DNA from: Phycisphaerales bacterium
GTDB taxonomy: Bacteria > Planctomycetota > Phycisphaerae > Phycisphaerales > UBA1924
Assembly (NCBI GenBank): GCA_013360675.1
Contig: JABWBB010000025.1
Coordinates: 1-38,699 of the forward strand
Reading direction: 5' to 3'
DNA: 38,699 bases
Positions 16,265-24,198 of this stretch are shown here, piece after piece. The position numbers and the translations under genes are program-made. Within the stretch, counting starts at the first letter, position 1, and every line of letters begins with the position of its first letter. The notes below the pieces were generated by a model. That model searched no databases and was not told the DNA's origin. It worked only from the letters and a program-made list of their open reading frames with translations.

Positions 16265-16930
16265 TCAGCGACGCCGACGCCGCCCGGCGGCGATTCCCGC
16301 CAGCGCCATCAAGCCCGCCGCCCCTGGCGCGGGGATGCAGCGCGTATCAAAGACGACCTGTTCGATGTAGCCGACGCTCCCAGGGATACCCACCGGGAAA
16401 GAGATGGTGGCGATGAACGAGGAGCAGGTGGGCATGCAGAATCCGTAGGGGATCTGGCTGACACCGGGAATGGACGTCGGGCCCGGGGTATAGGTGGGGC
16501 CGCAGGGCACGCCCGCGCTTCCGTCAAGACCGGTGATGGTGACGGTAGGGACACCCACGCCTGCTGGGGGCACGGAGTACTTGATCGCGACGAAGATCTC
16601 CTTGGGGTCCTGGCGGTTGAAGTTGGGGATGAAGAAGGAGAGAGAGCCTCCGTCGGGAACGCACCAGACGCCCGTGCCAGGAACCGGGGAGAGGGGGTTA
16701 TCGAGGAGATAGACCGAGCCGTTGGGATTCATCTGGGGTGGGCCGTTGGGGTTGTCCCAGTGATCCGGGGCGGTTGGGTTGCTGGGGTTGGAGAACGTCC
16801 AGTACTGGAACGTGGTGTTGGGCCCTCCGCGCGGCCAGGGCGGATCGATGACGCCGGCATGCACGGCCCCGGTGATCAGAGTGGTGGCGCACGCGAACGC
16901 GAGCGCAAACGAGGAACGTAACGCGGTCAT
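16265..16930 (-). CDS. secreted PEP-CTERM-like protein
   Basis: A 221-residue exported protein. From the ATG at 16930 it has a signal peptide MTALRSSFALAFACATTLIT ending GAVHA. The body is rich in Pro, Gly, Asn and Ser, has several Cys, and matches no family I know. It ends in a sorting-type tail: PAPGAAGLMALAG, a short hydrophobic run, and five arginines, as in PEP-CTERM proteins of Phycisphaerae. Such tails anchor the protein until an exosortase-type enzyme releases it to the surface; no exosortase is in the window. A strong AAGGAG lies 8 nt before the ATG, so the longer frame starting at 17038 is not used. It has its own terminator downstream and an 18-bp inverted repeat about 95 bp upstream. 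Confidence 0.8.
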   Translation of the reverse strand: MTALRSSFALAFACATTLITGAVHAGVIDPPWPRGGPNTTFQYWTFSNPSNPTAPDHWDNPNGPPQMNPNGSVYLLDNPLSPVPGTGVWCVPDGGSLSFFIPNFNRQDPKEIFVAIKYSVPPAGVGVPTVTITGLDGSAGVPCGPTYTPGPTSIPGVSQIPYGFCMPTCSSFIATISFPVGIPGSVGYIEQVVFDTRCIPAPGAAGLMALAGIAAGRRRRR

Positions 16931-17024
16931 GTCGTGTCTCCTTCCTCTCATGAATCCTGTCGGAGCGAGCGCTCCACGAGGAGCCATCGCCCCGATAGCC
17001 CCACGATACCACCGGGGAGGAAGT

Positions 17025-17042
17025 ATAAGTGAATACACTTAT
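17025..17042. promoter_or_regulatory. 18-bp inverted repeat, possible operator
   Basis: ATAAGTG-aata-CACTTAT is a perfect 7-bp inverted repeat in an AT-rich island, 94 bp upstream of the PEP-CTERM gene. On the minus strand TATACT, a good -10, immediately follows it. The placement suits a repressor or activator site for that gene. No -35 of normal quality is visible. Confidence 0.45.
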
Positions 17043-17142
17043 GCGCGTGATGTAAACCGTTACCCAGCCTTGAGTAGCGCGATCAAGAATCGCGGGGCGG
17101 AGTGCGGCGCATCAAAGCAGACTCTGGGTGAATGGGCCCCGA

Positions 17143-18234
17143 TCAGGGCTCGACGATCGCGCCCTCGACCTTGCGCTGCTCGGCCTGAATCATGTCGATC
17201 TTCAGGCGATAGTCGCGGATCTGCTGTTCGAGTTGAGCGCGGATGCGATCGGGCAGACGCTCGGCGAGGAGCTGCGATTGACGGATCTTGATCTGCAGGC
17301 GCAGGTCGTCGACCTGGCGCTGCAGCGAGTCCGACCGTGCGCGGCTGCGATGCTGGGCCGTCAGCGCGAAGTCGGCGATGGCGTAGTAATCCGCCCCGCG
17401 CGAAGACCCGCCCGCCACCACGCGCCCGGGGGCGACGAGCATCTGTCGATTCGGCTGCACGCCCACCTGGTTGGCCAGGCGATTGGTGGGGGCCTGGCGC
17501 GGCGAGATGATGCGGCGCATCGAGGCGTACTCGACCATCGACCCGAGATCGGACCAGCGCTCAGGGGTCAGCCCCGGATCGAGTGTGGCCTCTTCGCGTA
17601 CAAGCAGCCCGGCGCGGGCCAGGCGTGCGCCCCACGCGCCGCGGAGAAGGGCTTCGTCGGCGGCGGAACTCCCGCCGCGGAGAGTGGAGAGCGAGCCCAG
17701 CCGCACCATGGCGCCCACGGGCTCGCCCTGCCGGAGGAGTCGAAGCTCGACTACATCGCCCGGATCGAACGAGACGATCTGCACGCGGGCCTGGTCGAAG
17801 GAGAGGATGGGCGAGCCGCCCAGCGCGAGCAGCACATCGCCGGGCTGAACCACATTGACGGAATCAAACCCCTCGATGGTCTGGGTGATCTCAACGCCCG
17901 GTGTATCAGACGCGAAAGTCGCGAACGAGACGCCTAGCGCGGCACGGTCGGTCGACGCGAAGCGCCGATAGCCCGCCCACGTGAGACGCACACGCTGCTC
18001 AGCACTCAGGCCCGATGTGCTCAGCGCTTGCTCGATCTGACCCGTGCTGAGATCCGCGGCGTCGGCGATGTCCTGCGAGGCCTGCTCACGCGCGGCAAAG
18101 TCGGCGCTGTCGAGCAGGCGAACCTGCTGGTCGAACCAGGCTTGCACATCGCGTGAATCGGGGGGCGGTTCGGCGGCGGCGACCCACGCCGTGCTCAGCA
18201 CCAACCCGACGAGGAGTGAACAACGCGCCCGCAT
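17143..18234 (-). CDS. exported PDZ-domain protein with C-terminal coiled coil
   Basis: A 363-residue protein with signal peptide MRARCSLLVGLVLSTAWVAAA. Residues about 30-95 are helical and rich in Ala, Gln and Asp. Residues about 95-175 form a PDZ domain: LGVSFATFASDTPGVEITQT, VNVVQPGDVLLALGGSPILS and VELRLLRQGE. The last 80 residues are a predicted coiled coil (RSDSLQRQVDDLRLQIKIRQ onwards). No trypsin-like triad is present, so this is a PDZ scaffold or adaptor, not a DegP-type protease. The start is ATG 18234: it follows a canonical-looking promoter (TTGCTC, 17 nt, TAGACT) by 6 nt. The TTG at 18240 would lie right at the -10 edge. Confidence 0.72.
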   Translation of the reverse strand: MRARCSLLVGLVLSTAWVAAAEPPPDSRDVQAWFDQQVRLLDSADFAAREQASQDIADAADLSTGQIEQALSTSGLSAEQRVRLTWAGYRRFASTDRAALGVSFATFASDTPGVEITQTIEGFDSVNVVQPGDVLLALGGSPILSFDQARVQIVSFDPGDVVELRLLRQGEPVGAMVRLGSLSTLRGGSSAADEALLRGAWGARLARAGLLVREEATLDPGLTPERWSDLGSMVEYASMRRIISPRQAPTNRLANQVGVQPNRQMLVAPGRVVAGGSSRGADYYAIADFALTAQHRSRARSDSLQRQVDDLRLQIKIRQSQLLAERLPDRIRAQLEQQIRDYRLKIDMIQAEQRKVEGAIVEP

Positions 18235-18240
18235 CCACAA

Positions 18241-18269
18241 AGTCTACGGGTTTGATCTGTGCCGAGCAA
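18241..18269 (-). promoter_or_regulatory. sigma-70-type promoter of the PDZ gene
   Basis: On the minus strand: TTGCTC (18264-18269), 17-nt spacer, TAGACT (18241-18246). The predicted transcription start falls on or next to the ATG at 18234, so the mRNA would be leaderless. This is the best complete promoter among the leaderless candidates. Confidence 0.6.
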
Positions 18270-18345
18270 CGCGATTATCGGGGCTTGTCCCGGGTCCGGG
18301 GGCCAACGCCACGCCCTAGGGTCGCCGAGGACAGGTCGCCGGGGG

Positions 18346-19242
18346 CTATTCGATGTTGGCGGCCTGTTCCTTGATGCGGTCGATCGCGCCCTTGATCTCG
18401 ACGGTCCAGCGCGAGATCGACGCGTCGGGCGACTTGCTCGCGATGGTGTTGGCCTCGCGGAGCATCTCCTGCGCCAGGAAGTCGAGTGTGCGCCCGACGG
18501 GCCTGGGCTCGCGCCCGCTGATCAGTTCTTCGAACTGGGTCAGGTGGGTGCCCAAGCGCTTGATCTCTTCGGCGATGTCGGTGCGCTCGGCGTAGACGGC
18601 GATCTCGCGGATGATGTCGCCCGGCTCGAGCGTGTTGCGCACCTCGGCCTCACGCAGCATGGTCTCGATGCGCGTGCGCAGGCGCAGTTCATATTCGGCC
18701 ACGACTGCGGGCGTGCGCTCCTGGATCAGCGCCAGCCGCTCGGTGATGACCTTGCCCTGGTCGCGCAGGTCCGCCACCAGCGCCTTGCCCTCACGCTCGC
18801 GCATCGCCAGCAGCGCGGTGCAGGCCTTGTCGAGCAGCGGCATGAACGCCGCCTTGGCCTTCTCGTACCGGGCCTCTTCGTCCGACGGGGGCTGGAGCAC
18901 GCCCGGCAGCGAGAGCAGCGCACCCAGGTCGAGCGAGAGTTGCCCCTTGGCCACCAGGCTTGAGCCCTGCAACTGCTCGATGTAGCGGTCGAGCGCCTGC
19001 GTGTTGATCTCATGGGCGGCGGCCGCGCTGGACTGCGTGCAGCGGCACGTCGCCGTCACCGTGCCGCGGCTGATCCGCTCGCGCAGGCGCACCTCGATCT
19101 CGGCCTCGAGGCCCTGAAAATCTTCCGCCACGCGGACCGCGCACTTGAAATACTTGTTGTTCAGCGTGCGCAGTTCGACAAAGTAGTGCGACGAGTCGAT
19201 CTGCGCCGACGCCTCGCCAAAGCCCGTCATGCTGCGGATCAC
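18346..19242 (-). CDS. yicC: YicC/YloC-family endoribonuclease
   Basis: A 298-residue member of the widely conserved YicC family, recently characterised in other bacteria as RNA endonucleases. It has the typical opening MIRSMTGFGEASAQ and the C-terminal family part: EKLARI-like text here reading VTERLALIQERTPAVV, EIAVYAERTDIAEEIKRLGT, HLTQFEELI, and GRTLDFLAQEMLREANTIAS followed by K. The start codon is a GTG that overlaps the secG stop codon (GTGA), so yicC translation is probably coupled to secG. In many genomes yicC instead sits next to gmk and rpoZ. Confidence 0.9.
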   Translation of the reverse strand: MIRSMTGFGEASAQIDSSHYFVELRTLNNKYFKCAVRVAEDFQGLEAEIEVRLRERISRGTVTATCRCTQSSAAAAHEINTQALDRYIEQLQGSSLVAKGQLSLDLGALLSLPGVLQPPSDEEARYEKAKAAFMPLLDKACTALLAMREREGKALVADLRDQGKVITERLALIQERTPAVVAEYELRLRTRIETMLREAEVRNTLEPGDIIREIAVYAERTDIAEEIKRLGTHLTQFEELISGREPRPVGRTLDFLAQEMLREANTIASKSPDASISRWTVEIKGAIDRIKEQAANIE

Positions 19243-19796
19243 CGGCGGGGCTCCGAAGGGGGCGTCGTGGGGGGCGCAGTGGGGGGCGCGGTCGAGGGAT
19301 CGGCGGGCGGCGTCGCCGGTGAGGCCGCGGGCGTGCCCGTCTCGGGGGTGGCCTGCGGCTGCACGGGATCGACGACGGGCGGAGTGGAGGGAGTCACCGC
19401 GGGAGGCGTAGTTTCGGCACTGCCGGGCGTTGTGCCGGGCATAGTGCCGGGCGTTGAAGCGGGGGCCGGCGCGGGCTCAACGGGCGCATCGCCCGTAGGC
19501 ACGACCACGGGCGAAGGGGGCGGGGTGGTCGAAGGGCGGGCGGCCCAGTTCAGCACGATCGCGCCCAGCAGATAAGCCACGAAGATGCCGATGGTCATCA
19601 CGGTCAACGCATCGCCGGTCTTGGCGCCGAAGGCGGTCTGGCCCGACGCCGCGGCGTTGCCGCCGAACGCCCCCGACAACCCGCCGCCCTGGGGCTTCTG
19701 CACCAGCACCACGAGCACCATCAGGATGCTCACCAGCAAAAAGACGACGATCAGCGCACCGATCATCCACGAGGCCAGTCCGAGCGTCAGCACCAT
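19239..19796 (-). CDS. secG: SecG preprotein translocase subunit with long Pro/Thr-rich tail
   Basis: Small subunit of the SecYEG channel. The first 90 residues are standard: a membrane segment (SWMIGALIVVFLLVSILMVL), the conserved loop VQKPQGGGLSGAFGGN, AASGQTAFGAKTGDALTVMT, and a second segment ending YLLGAIVLNW. About 95 residues of Pro, Thr, Ala and Ser follow, rarely charged, ending PPSEPRR; normal SecG stops soon after the second segment. With SecG topology this tail would lie outside the cytoplasm. ATG 19796 is chosen: GGAG lies about 9 nt upstream. In-frame TTG 19823 and ATG 19805 are alternatives. TAGAAT at 19848-19853 could be the -10. Confidence 0.85.
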   Translation of the reverse strand: MVLTLGLASWMIGALIVVFLLVSILMVLVVLVQKPQGGGLSGAFGGNAAASGQTAFGAKTGDALTVMTIGIFVAYLLGAIVLNWAARPSTTPPPSPVVVPTGDAPVEPAPAPASTPGTMPGTTPGSAETTPPAVTPSTPPVVDPVQPQATPETGTPAASPATPPADPSTAPPTAPPTTPPSEPRR

Positions 19797-19915
19797 GTCG
19801 GGCATCTCCGGCGTGTCTACCAAAACCCGGCCAGACGCCGGGTCACGATTCTAGGTCGCCCGCGCGAAGGGATTTGTCCGCCTGTCGAAGCCTCCGACAT
19901 CCCATGTGTGCCCCG

Positions 19916-20470
19916 TTACGAGCCCGGGGTTTCGACCTCGACCACCCAGCGGAGCGACGGGCCCGTGCAGTCGATGTGCACGGCGAAGAACCCCGGTCGT
20001 CCCGTCGGCCCCGTCGCCGCCTCGGCCCGTTTCATCAGGGGCCAGATGATCTTCCGGTCGGTCTCTGGGAGGGGGAGGGCTTCGAGTTCACCCGGTTCGT
20101 GCCAGTCGAGCCGGCCCTCGCGCATGTCGCGGGGTTCGACCTCGACGGCTCCGAGCACGCGGTAGACGAACATCAGCCAATGCCCGGCCCCTTCGAATGC
20201 CGCCTCGCTCACCATGCCGATCAGGTGCAGGCGGTCCATGGGGACCTCGACGCCGGCTTCTTCGAGGATCTCGCGCTGCGCGCACTGAGCGGGCGATTCA
20301 CCGTGGGCGATGTCGAGCTTGCCCCCGATGGGGCTGCACATGCCAAGGTTGGGCGTGCGGATGCGGCGCAGCAGCAGGATCCGCCCTTGCGCATCGCGCA
20401 GATCGCACAGGCACGCGATGCGGTAGGGCAGGTTCGGCAATGAGCCGTGGACGGCGTGGGCGTCGGCCAT
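19916..20470 (-). CDS. Nudix hydrolase with a 2-residue insertion in the Nudix box
   Basis: A 184-residue pyrophosphohydrolase. The Nudix helix and catalytic Glu residues are present: GGKLDIAHGESPAQCAQREI followed by LEEAGVEV. The usual spacing from the first Gly to the first Glu is five residues; here it is seven, because of two additional residues in the loop. The catalytic REILEEAG is intact. The text CDLRDAQGRILLLRRIRTPN and the later HWLMFVYRVLGAVEVEPRDM resemble 8-oxo-dGTP-type or other nucleotide-cleaning Nudix enzymes; substrate uncertain. It is divergent from the MsrB gene. There is no Shine-Dalgarno; TATCTT lies 8 nt before the ATG. Confidence 0.8.
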   Translation of the reverse strand: MADAHAVHGSLPNLPYRIACLCDLRDAQGRILLLRRIRTPNLGMCSPIGGKLDIAHGESPAQCAQREILEEAGVEVPMDRLHLIGMVSEAAFEGAGHWLMFVYRVLGAVEVEPRDMREGRLDWHEPGELEALPLPETDRKIIWPLMKRAEAATGPTGRPGFFAVHIDCTGPSLRWVVEVETPGS

Positions 20471-20478
20471 AGGCCCAG

Positions 20479-20484
20479 AAGATA
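20479..20484 (-). promoter_or_regulatory. -10-like hexamer TATCTT, leaderless start
   Basis: Lies 8 nt before the ATG of the Nudix gene, which has no Shine-Dalgarno. No -35 at the standard spacing. Confidence 0.45.
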
Positions 20485-20556
20485 GCCCCGCCGCTCGCCC
20501 AAGCCCTGCGACGAACCCCGCCCATCGGTGTGGAGTAGTATGAATTGAGGTGAATC

Positions 20557-21138
20557 ATGCGCATAGCAGCCGGGCTGATCATGTCGGCTTTGGGTCTGGT
20601 GCTGGCCTCGTGCGGCGAGCGCCAGAGCAGGACCGAGAACCCCGCCACACCCACACCGCCCGCCGCGACTGATCCACAGCCCGCCCCCGCTGACAAGGAC
20701 CACGCCATGACCCCCAAGAGTGACAACACGCGCGTCGTGCGCACCAGTGACGAGTGGCGGGCCCGCCTGACGCCCGAGCAGTACCGCATCCTGCGCGAGC
20801 AGGGGACCGAGCGTGCCTTCACGGGCGAATACTGGAACCACAAGGGCACGGGGCTGTACCGCTGCGCCGGGTGCGACGCGGACCTATTCCTGAGCGATAC
20901 GAAGTTTGATTCCGGCTGCGGCTGGCCGAGTTTCTTCCAGGCCGTCTCGCCCGACGCGGTGGTGGAGATCGCCGACCACACGCACGGCATGGTGCGGACG
21001 GAGATTCGCTGCGCGAAGTGCGATGGGCATCTGGGGCACGTCTTTGAGGATGCGCCCGACCAGCCCACGGGCCTACGGTATTGCATCAACTCGGGGGCGA
21101 TGGTCTTTGTGCCGCGGGAGGGCTCAAAGCCCAAATAA
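20557..21138 (+). CDS. msrB: peptide methionine-R-sulfoxide reductase MsrB, lipoprotein
   Basis: Repairs methionine-R-sulfoxide in proteins. The 193 residues start with a lipoprotein signal peptide, [20 protein letters not shown] (Cys19 in the lipobox), and a 30-residue Pro-rich linker, so the enzyme should be anchored outside the cytoplasm. The catalytic domain has the two zinc CxxC pairs ([11 protein letters not shown] and [14 protein letters not shown]), the family text [11 protein letters not shown], and the catalytic Cys in RYCINSGAM near residue 175. GAGGT lies 6 nt before the ATG. TAGTAT at 20536-20541 may be the -10. It is divergent from the Nudix gene with 86 bp between the start codons. 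Periplasmic MsrB must be re-reduced by a thiol system not seen here. Confidence 0.93.
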   Translation: MRIAAGLIMSALGLVLASCGERQSRTENPATPTPPAATDPQPAPADKDHAMTPKSDNTRVVRTSDEWRARLTPEQYRILREQGTERAFTGEYWNHKGTGLYRCAGCDADLFLSDTKFDSGCGWPSFFQAVSPDAVVEIADHTHGMVRTEIRCAKCDGHLGHVFEDAPDQPTGLRYCINSGAMVFVPREGSKPK

Positions 21139-21160
21139 GGCGATGATGCCCGAGCGGGCG

Positions 21161-22042
21161 TTATTCCCCGCCAAACCCGCCGAAGGCCTCGATCTCGAGC
21201 GTGCCCTCGTCCATGATGTAGAGGCCGATGAGCCAGTCGCCGCTGATGTAGGGCTGCACACCGAAGCGCCCGGTGACGTGGCCAAACGTGGCGAAACGTG
21301 CGTCGCCGGTGACGATGTCCTTGAGGCGCACCTCGATCGCGTCATACGGCGATGGGGGCACGCCGATGCAGCACCCGTCCCACTGGTTGAGCATGGCGAG
21401 CAGTTCGCGCGGCTGCTGCACCAGCAGCGGAAAGGCCACGTAGCCGGTGATCTTCACCCACTTCCCGTCGAGCATCGCCACGCCCTCGGGGATCTTGCGG
21501 CTGCCCGCGCGCGGGTCGAACGTGTGCTCGGCGGTGGTGAGCATTTCCCACGTGATGACGTAGGGCTTTTCCTTCGTTCCCTCGCCCGTGATCTTCCACT
21601 TGCCATCGATGAGGAGCGAGCCGTCGTCCTGGCGGACCTTGGTGTCGGCGGGGAGGATGTCGAATGTGGCCGCCGCCGCGCTGGGCACGGTCGGGGCGGT
21701 GGTCGGAGCGGTCGCTGGGGCCGGGTTGGCCGGCGTCGCCACGGGTGCGGTATTGGCCTGGGGTGTGTGGCCGGCGTGGGGAGTCGTAAGCGGCCCGGCG
21801 TTGGCGCTGGGGAGTTCGTCGTCGGTGAGCCCGCCCTGGTTGATCGGCGCCGGGGGCTTAGTCGCCTGCGGCAAGGTGGCTTCCGCAACTGGCGCAGCGG
21901 CCGGCGGTGTCACTGCCGGGGCGGGCGCGACGGCGGGCGTCGGGACTTGCTTGGGGGATTCACCCGGGGCTGACGGGGGGATGACCACGTAGGCGAATCC
22001 CGCCGCCGCGAACAGGCCCACGATGATCCAGAAATACCGCAT
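21161..22042 (-). CDS. membrane-anchored DUF3299-like protein
   Basis: A 293-residue protein with one N-terminal membrane segment (MRYFWIIVGLFAAAGFAYVV), a Pro/Ala/Thr-rich linker to about residue 125, and a C-terminal domain. The latter reads WVKITGYVAFPLLVQQPREL then LLAMLNQWDGCCIGVPPSPY, like the DUF3299 pattern of a GYxxPL strand followed by CI(H/G)VPPP. It lies 25 bp after an ABC-type permease, and the same trio of ABC ATPase, permease and DUF3299 protein occurs in some proteobacterial zinc-related clusters (zrg genes of Vibrio, from memory). A role as periplasmic partner of the transporter follows. The ATG has AGGGAG at normal spacing. Confidence 0.65.
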   Translation of the reverse strand: MRYFWIIVGLFAAAGFAYVVIPPSAPGESPKQVPTPAVAPAPAVTPPAAAPVAEATLPQATKPPAPINQGGLTDDELPSANAGPLTTPHAGHTPQANTAPVATPANPAPATAPTTAPTVPSAAAATFDILPADTKVRQDDGSLLIDGKWKITGEGTKEKPYVITWEMLTTAEHTFDPRAGSRKIPEGVAMLDGKWVKITGYVAFPLLVQQPRELLAMLNQWDGCCIGVPPSPYDAIEVRLKDIVTGDARFATFGHVTGRFGVQPYISGDWLIGLYIMDEGTLEIEAFGGFGGE

Positions 22043-22067
22043 GCGACTCCCTGGCCGTTGGTCGGCG

Positions 22068-23360
22068 CTAGGCGATGGGCCTGAGATTCTTCGCCACGCT
22101 GGTGCGATAGGCCATCATCGCGGGGACGAAACCCGCGAGGGTGGAGAGGGCGACGGCGATGAGCACCACGCGGACGATTTCGCGCGGGGGGAGTGCGGCG
22201 TCGATGTCGAGGCCCAGGCGCGTCTTCATGACGCCCGCGGCCGCCGCCGCCCCGACGGCGCTGAGCGCGATGCCCACCACCGCCCCGAGCATGCCGATGA
22301 GGGCCGCCTCGGTCGTGACCAGACCGAAGATGCGTGAGCGGCTGGCGCCCAGCACGCGCAGCACGGCGATCTGGCGTCGGCGCTGCTCCATCGAGTTGTA
22401 GAGCGCGAGCATGATGGCGATGCCGCTCGACACCAGCACCACCGCCGCGATGGCCACCAGCAGTTCATTCACATTCCCCACGATCAGGAACAGGCGGTCG
22501 AGTTCCTGCTTGGGCTGGGCGATCGTGAGCGTCGCGTCGCGGCGCAACTGGTCAAAGACCTGCGGCAGGTTCGCGGGCGTGTCCGACCCTGCCCGCGTCA
22601 CCAGGCGCAGATAGATGCCCGTGATGAGTCGATCGGCGTCGGTCAGGTGCTCCTGCGTGGTGCGCCCCGCGCCCGGGTTCTCGCGCACGCGCCGATCGTG
22701 GGCGTGGATGATCCACGCGCTGCTCAGGTCGGTGAAGAGGGCCCGGTCGTGGCTGCCGCCCGTGGGCTCGAGGATCCCCACGACGTGGTAGTCATACTCG
22801 GTGTGCACGTGGGGCGCGACGGCGGAGGCATCGCCCAGGTCGCGCGACTGGGGCGCGCCGTGCGTGAGGTGGATGGTGTCGCCCACCTTCAGGCCCGTGG
22901 CGCGGGCCGCCCGCGCGCCAACGACCACCTCGAAGGGGGCCTCGAAAAAGCGACCCTCGCGCAGGCGCCACGCGCTGCCCGGGTTGGGCTGGAAGCGAGC
23001 GAAGAAATCGGTGTTAGTGGCCAGCACCGGCAGGCCCATGAAACTGTCGCCGTATTGCGTGGGGACGGCGTATTCCCACGGCGCGCTGCGGGCCACGCGA
23101 TCAAACTGCGCCCATGTCAGCGGGCGGCGCGGGGCGTTGGCGTAGAAGATCCCGTTGAGGATGGCGACCAGCGGGCTGGCGTCGGCGCTGGCCAGCAGGT
23201 GCATGTTCCCGCTGCCCCGTTCGAAGGCTCGCCGCCCCGCCCCCTGCATCGCCAGCAGCACGAGCATGAGGGCGACGGCGACGCCCACGGTCAGCACCGT
23301 GGTCACGGTCGAGAACATGCGCCCGGTCATGCTGCGGCGGATGATCGTCCAGTCGGTCAT
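22068..23360 (-). CDS. FtsX/MacB-type ABC transporter permease
   Basis: A 430-residue membrane subunit with four membrane segments: one at about 18-40 (VTTVLTVGVAVALMLVLLAM), then a periplasmic MacB-like core of about 240 residues, and three C-terminal segments with the FtsX domain text VLRVLGASRSRIFGLVTTEA. This is the topology of LolC/MacB-type mechanotransmission permeases, which work on lipoproteins, peptides or periplasmic partners, rather than importing solutes. Its start overlaps the stop codon of the ATPase gene by 4 bp, so the two are translated together. The DUF3299-like gene follows. Confidence 0.85.
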   Translation of the reverse strand: MTDWTIIRRSMTGRMFSTVTTVLTVGVAVALMLVLLAMQGAGRRAFERGSGNMHLLASADASPLVAILNGIFYANAPRRPLTWAQFDRVARSAPWEYAVPTQYGDSFMGLPVLATNTDFFARFQPNPGSAWRLREGRFFEAPFEVVVGARAARATGLKVGDTIHLTHGAPQSRDLGDASAVAPHVHTEYDYHVVGILEPTGGSHDRALFTDLSSAWIIHAHDRRVRENPGAGRTTQEHLTDADRLITGIYLRLVTRAGSDTPANLPQVFDQLRRDATLTIAQPKQELDRLFLIVGNVNELLVAIAAVVLVSSGIAIMLALYNSMEQRRRQIAVLRVLGASRSRIFGLVTTEAALIGMLGAVVGIALSAVGAAAAAGVMKTRLGLDIDAALPPREIVRVVLIAVALSTLAGFVPAMMAYRTSVAKNLRPIA

Positions 23361-24043
23361 GAGGCGTTCGCTCCCTGGGTGCTCAACGCGTCGAGGCGTT
23401 CCTGGCGCGGGAAGCGCTGCGCCATCGAGGGGTCATGGCTCACGCACAGCAGCGCGGCGCCGGTATCGCGGCAGATGCCTTGGATCAGGTCCATCGCGCC
23501 ACCGGCGTTCTCGGGGTCGAGGCTCGCCGTGGGCTCGTCGGCCAGCACCAGGGCGGGCTTGCACGCCACAGCGCGGGCCACGGCGACACGCTGCTGCTGC
23601 CCGACGCTCAGGTGTTCAACCTTGGCGTGGGGTCGTTCGATCCCCAGACGCTCGAGCAGCGCCGCGGCACGGGCCTGATGCTCGCCCCGCGGGATGTTCG
23701 AGAGCATGAGCGGAGCCAGGACGTTCTCGATGGCCGAGAAGCCGATGAGCAGGTTGAAGGTCTGGAAGATCACACCGATGCGAGCCCCGCGGAACCTGTC
23801 GCGTGCGGCCCCGCGCAGGTCGTGAATGTCCTGCCCGTCGATCTCGATCGTGCCCCTGAGCGGGTCCATGAGCCCGCAGATCAGGCCCAGGAGCGTGCTC
23901 TTGCCGCCGCCCGATCGCGCGGTGAGCAGCATCTGCTCGCCCGCCCCAAGCACGAGCGAACCCACGTGCAGCTCAAAGGGCGTCGAGCCCGGCGCGTCGT
24001 AGCGAAATGCGAGATTGCGGATCTGGAGGGCGTGGGTCGGCAT
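23357..24043 (-). CDS. LolD/MacB-type ABC transporter ATPase
   Basis: A 228-residue ATPase subunit paired with the permease that follows. Visible motifs: Walker A TARSGGGKST near residue 40 (the first Gly of the usual GxSGxGKST is Ala), Q-loop in IFQTFNLL, signature LSVGQQQRVAVARA (the second Gly of LSGGQ is Val, which also occurs in this family), Walker B LVLADEPTASLD and switch His in CVSHD. ATG 24043 is chosen because the frame upstream (to 24331) crosses the terminator of the regulator gene. The weak GGAAA before the start may be the ribosome site. Confidence 0.88.
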   Translation of the reverse strand: MPTHALQIRNLAFRYDAPGSTPFELHVGSLVLGAGEQMLLTARSGGGKSTLLGLICGLMDPLRGTIEIDGQDIHDLRGAARDRFRGARIGVIFQTFNLLIGFSAIENVLAPLMLSNIPRGEHQARAAALLERLGIERPHAKVEHLSVGQQQRVAVARAVACKPALVLADEPTASLDPENAGGAMDLIQGICRDTGAALLCVSHDPSMAQRFPRQERLDALSTQGANAS

Positions 24044-24135
24044 CGTGTTTCCGAGAGGTGTGCGGGGGGAGGATATCGCGATCAGGGCGGGCATGGCTGA
24101 AGGCGGGCTCCAATCCAAGGGGCAACACGGGCGCG

Positions 24136-24162
24136 AAAAAAAGCCCGCGACACGTCGCGGGC
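24136..24162 (-). terminator. intrinsic terminator of the PAS-LuxR gene
   Basis: A perfect 8-bp stem (GCCCGCGA 24143-24150 with TCGCGGGC 24155-24162), tetraloop CACG, followed in the minus direction by seven T. Confidence 0.9.
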
Positions 24163-24198
24163 TCAGGGTGCGTTGCTTCCGGTATGGCTCGTCGCCAC

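Noticed and set aside
6942..20502. A new promoter class with TTGNNN 12 nt before the -10 (seen near 6942, 7987 and 20497)
   Set aside because: Three cases share a 12-nt spacing, but most of the other leaderless starts do not, and TTG is frequent enough by chance.
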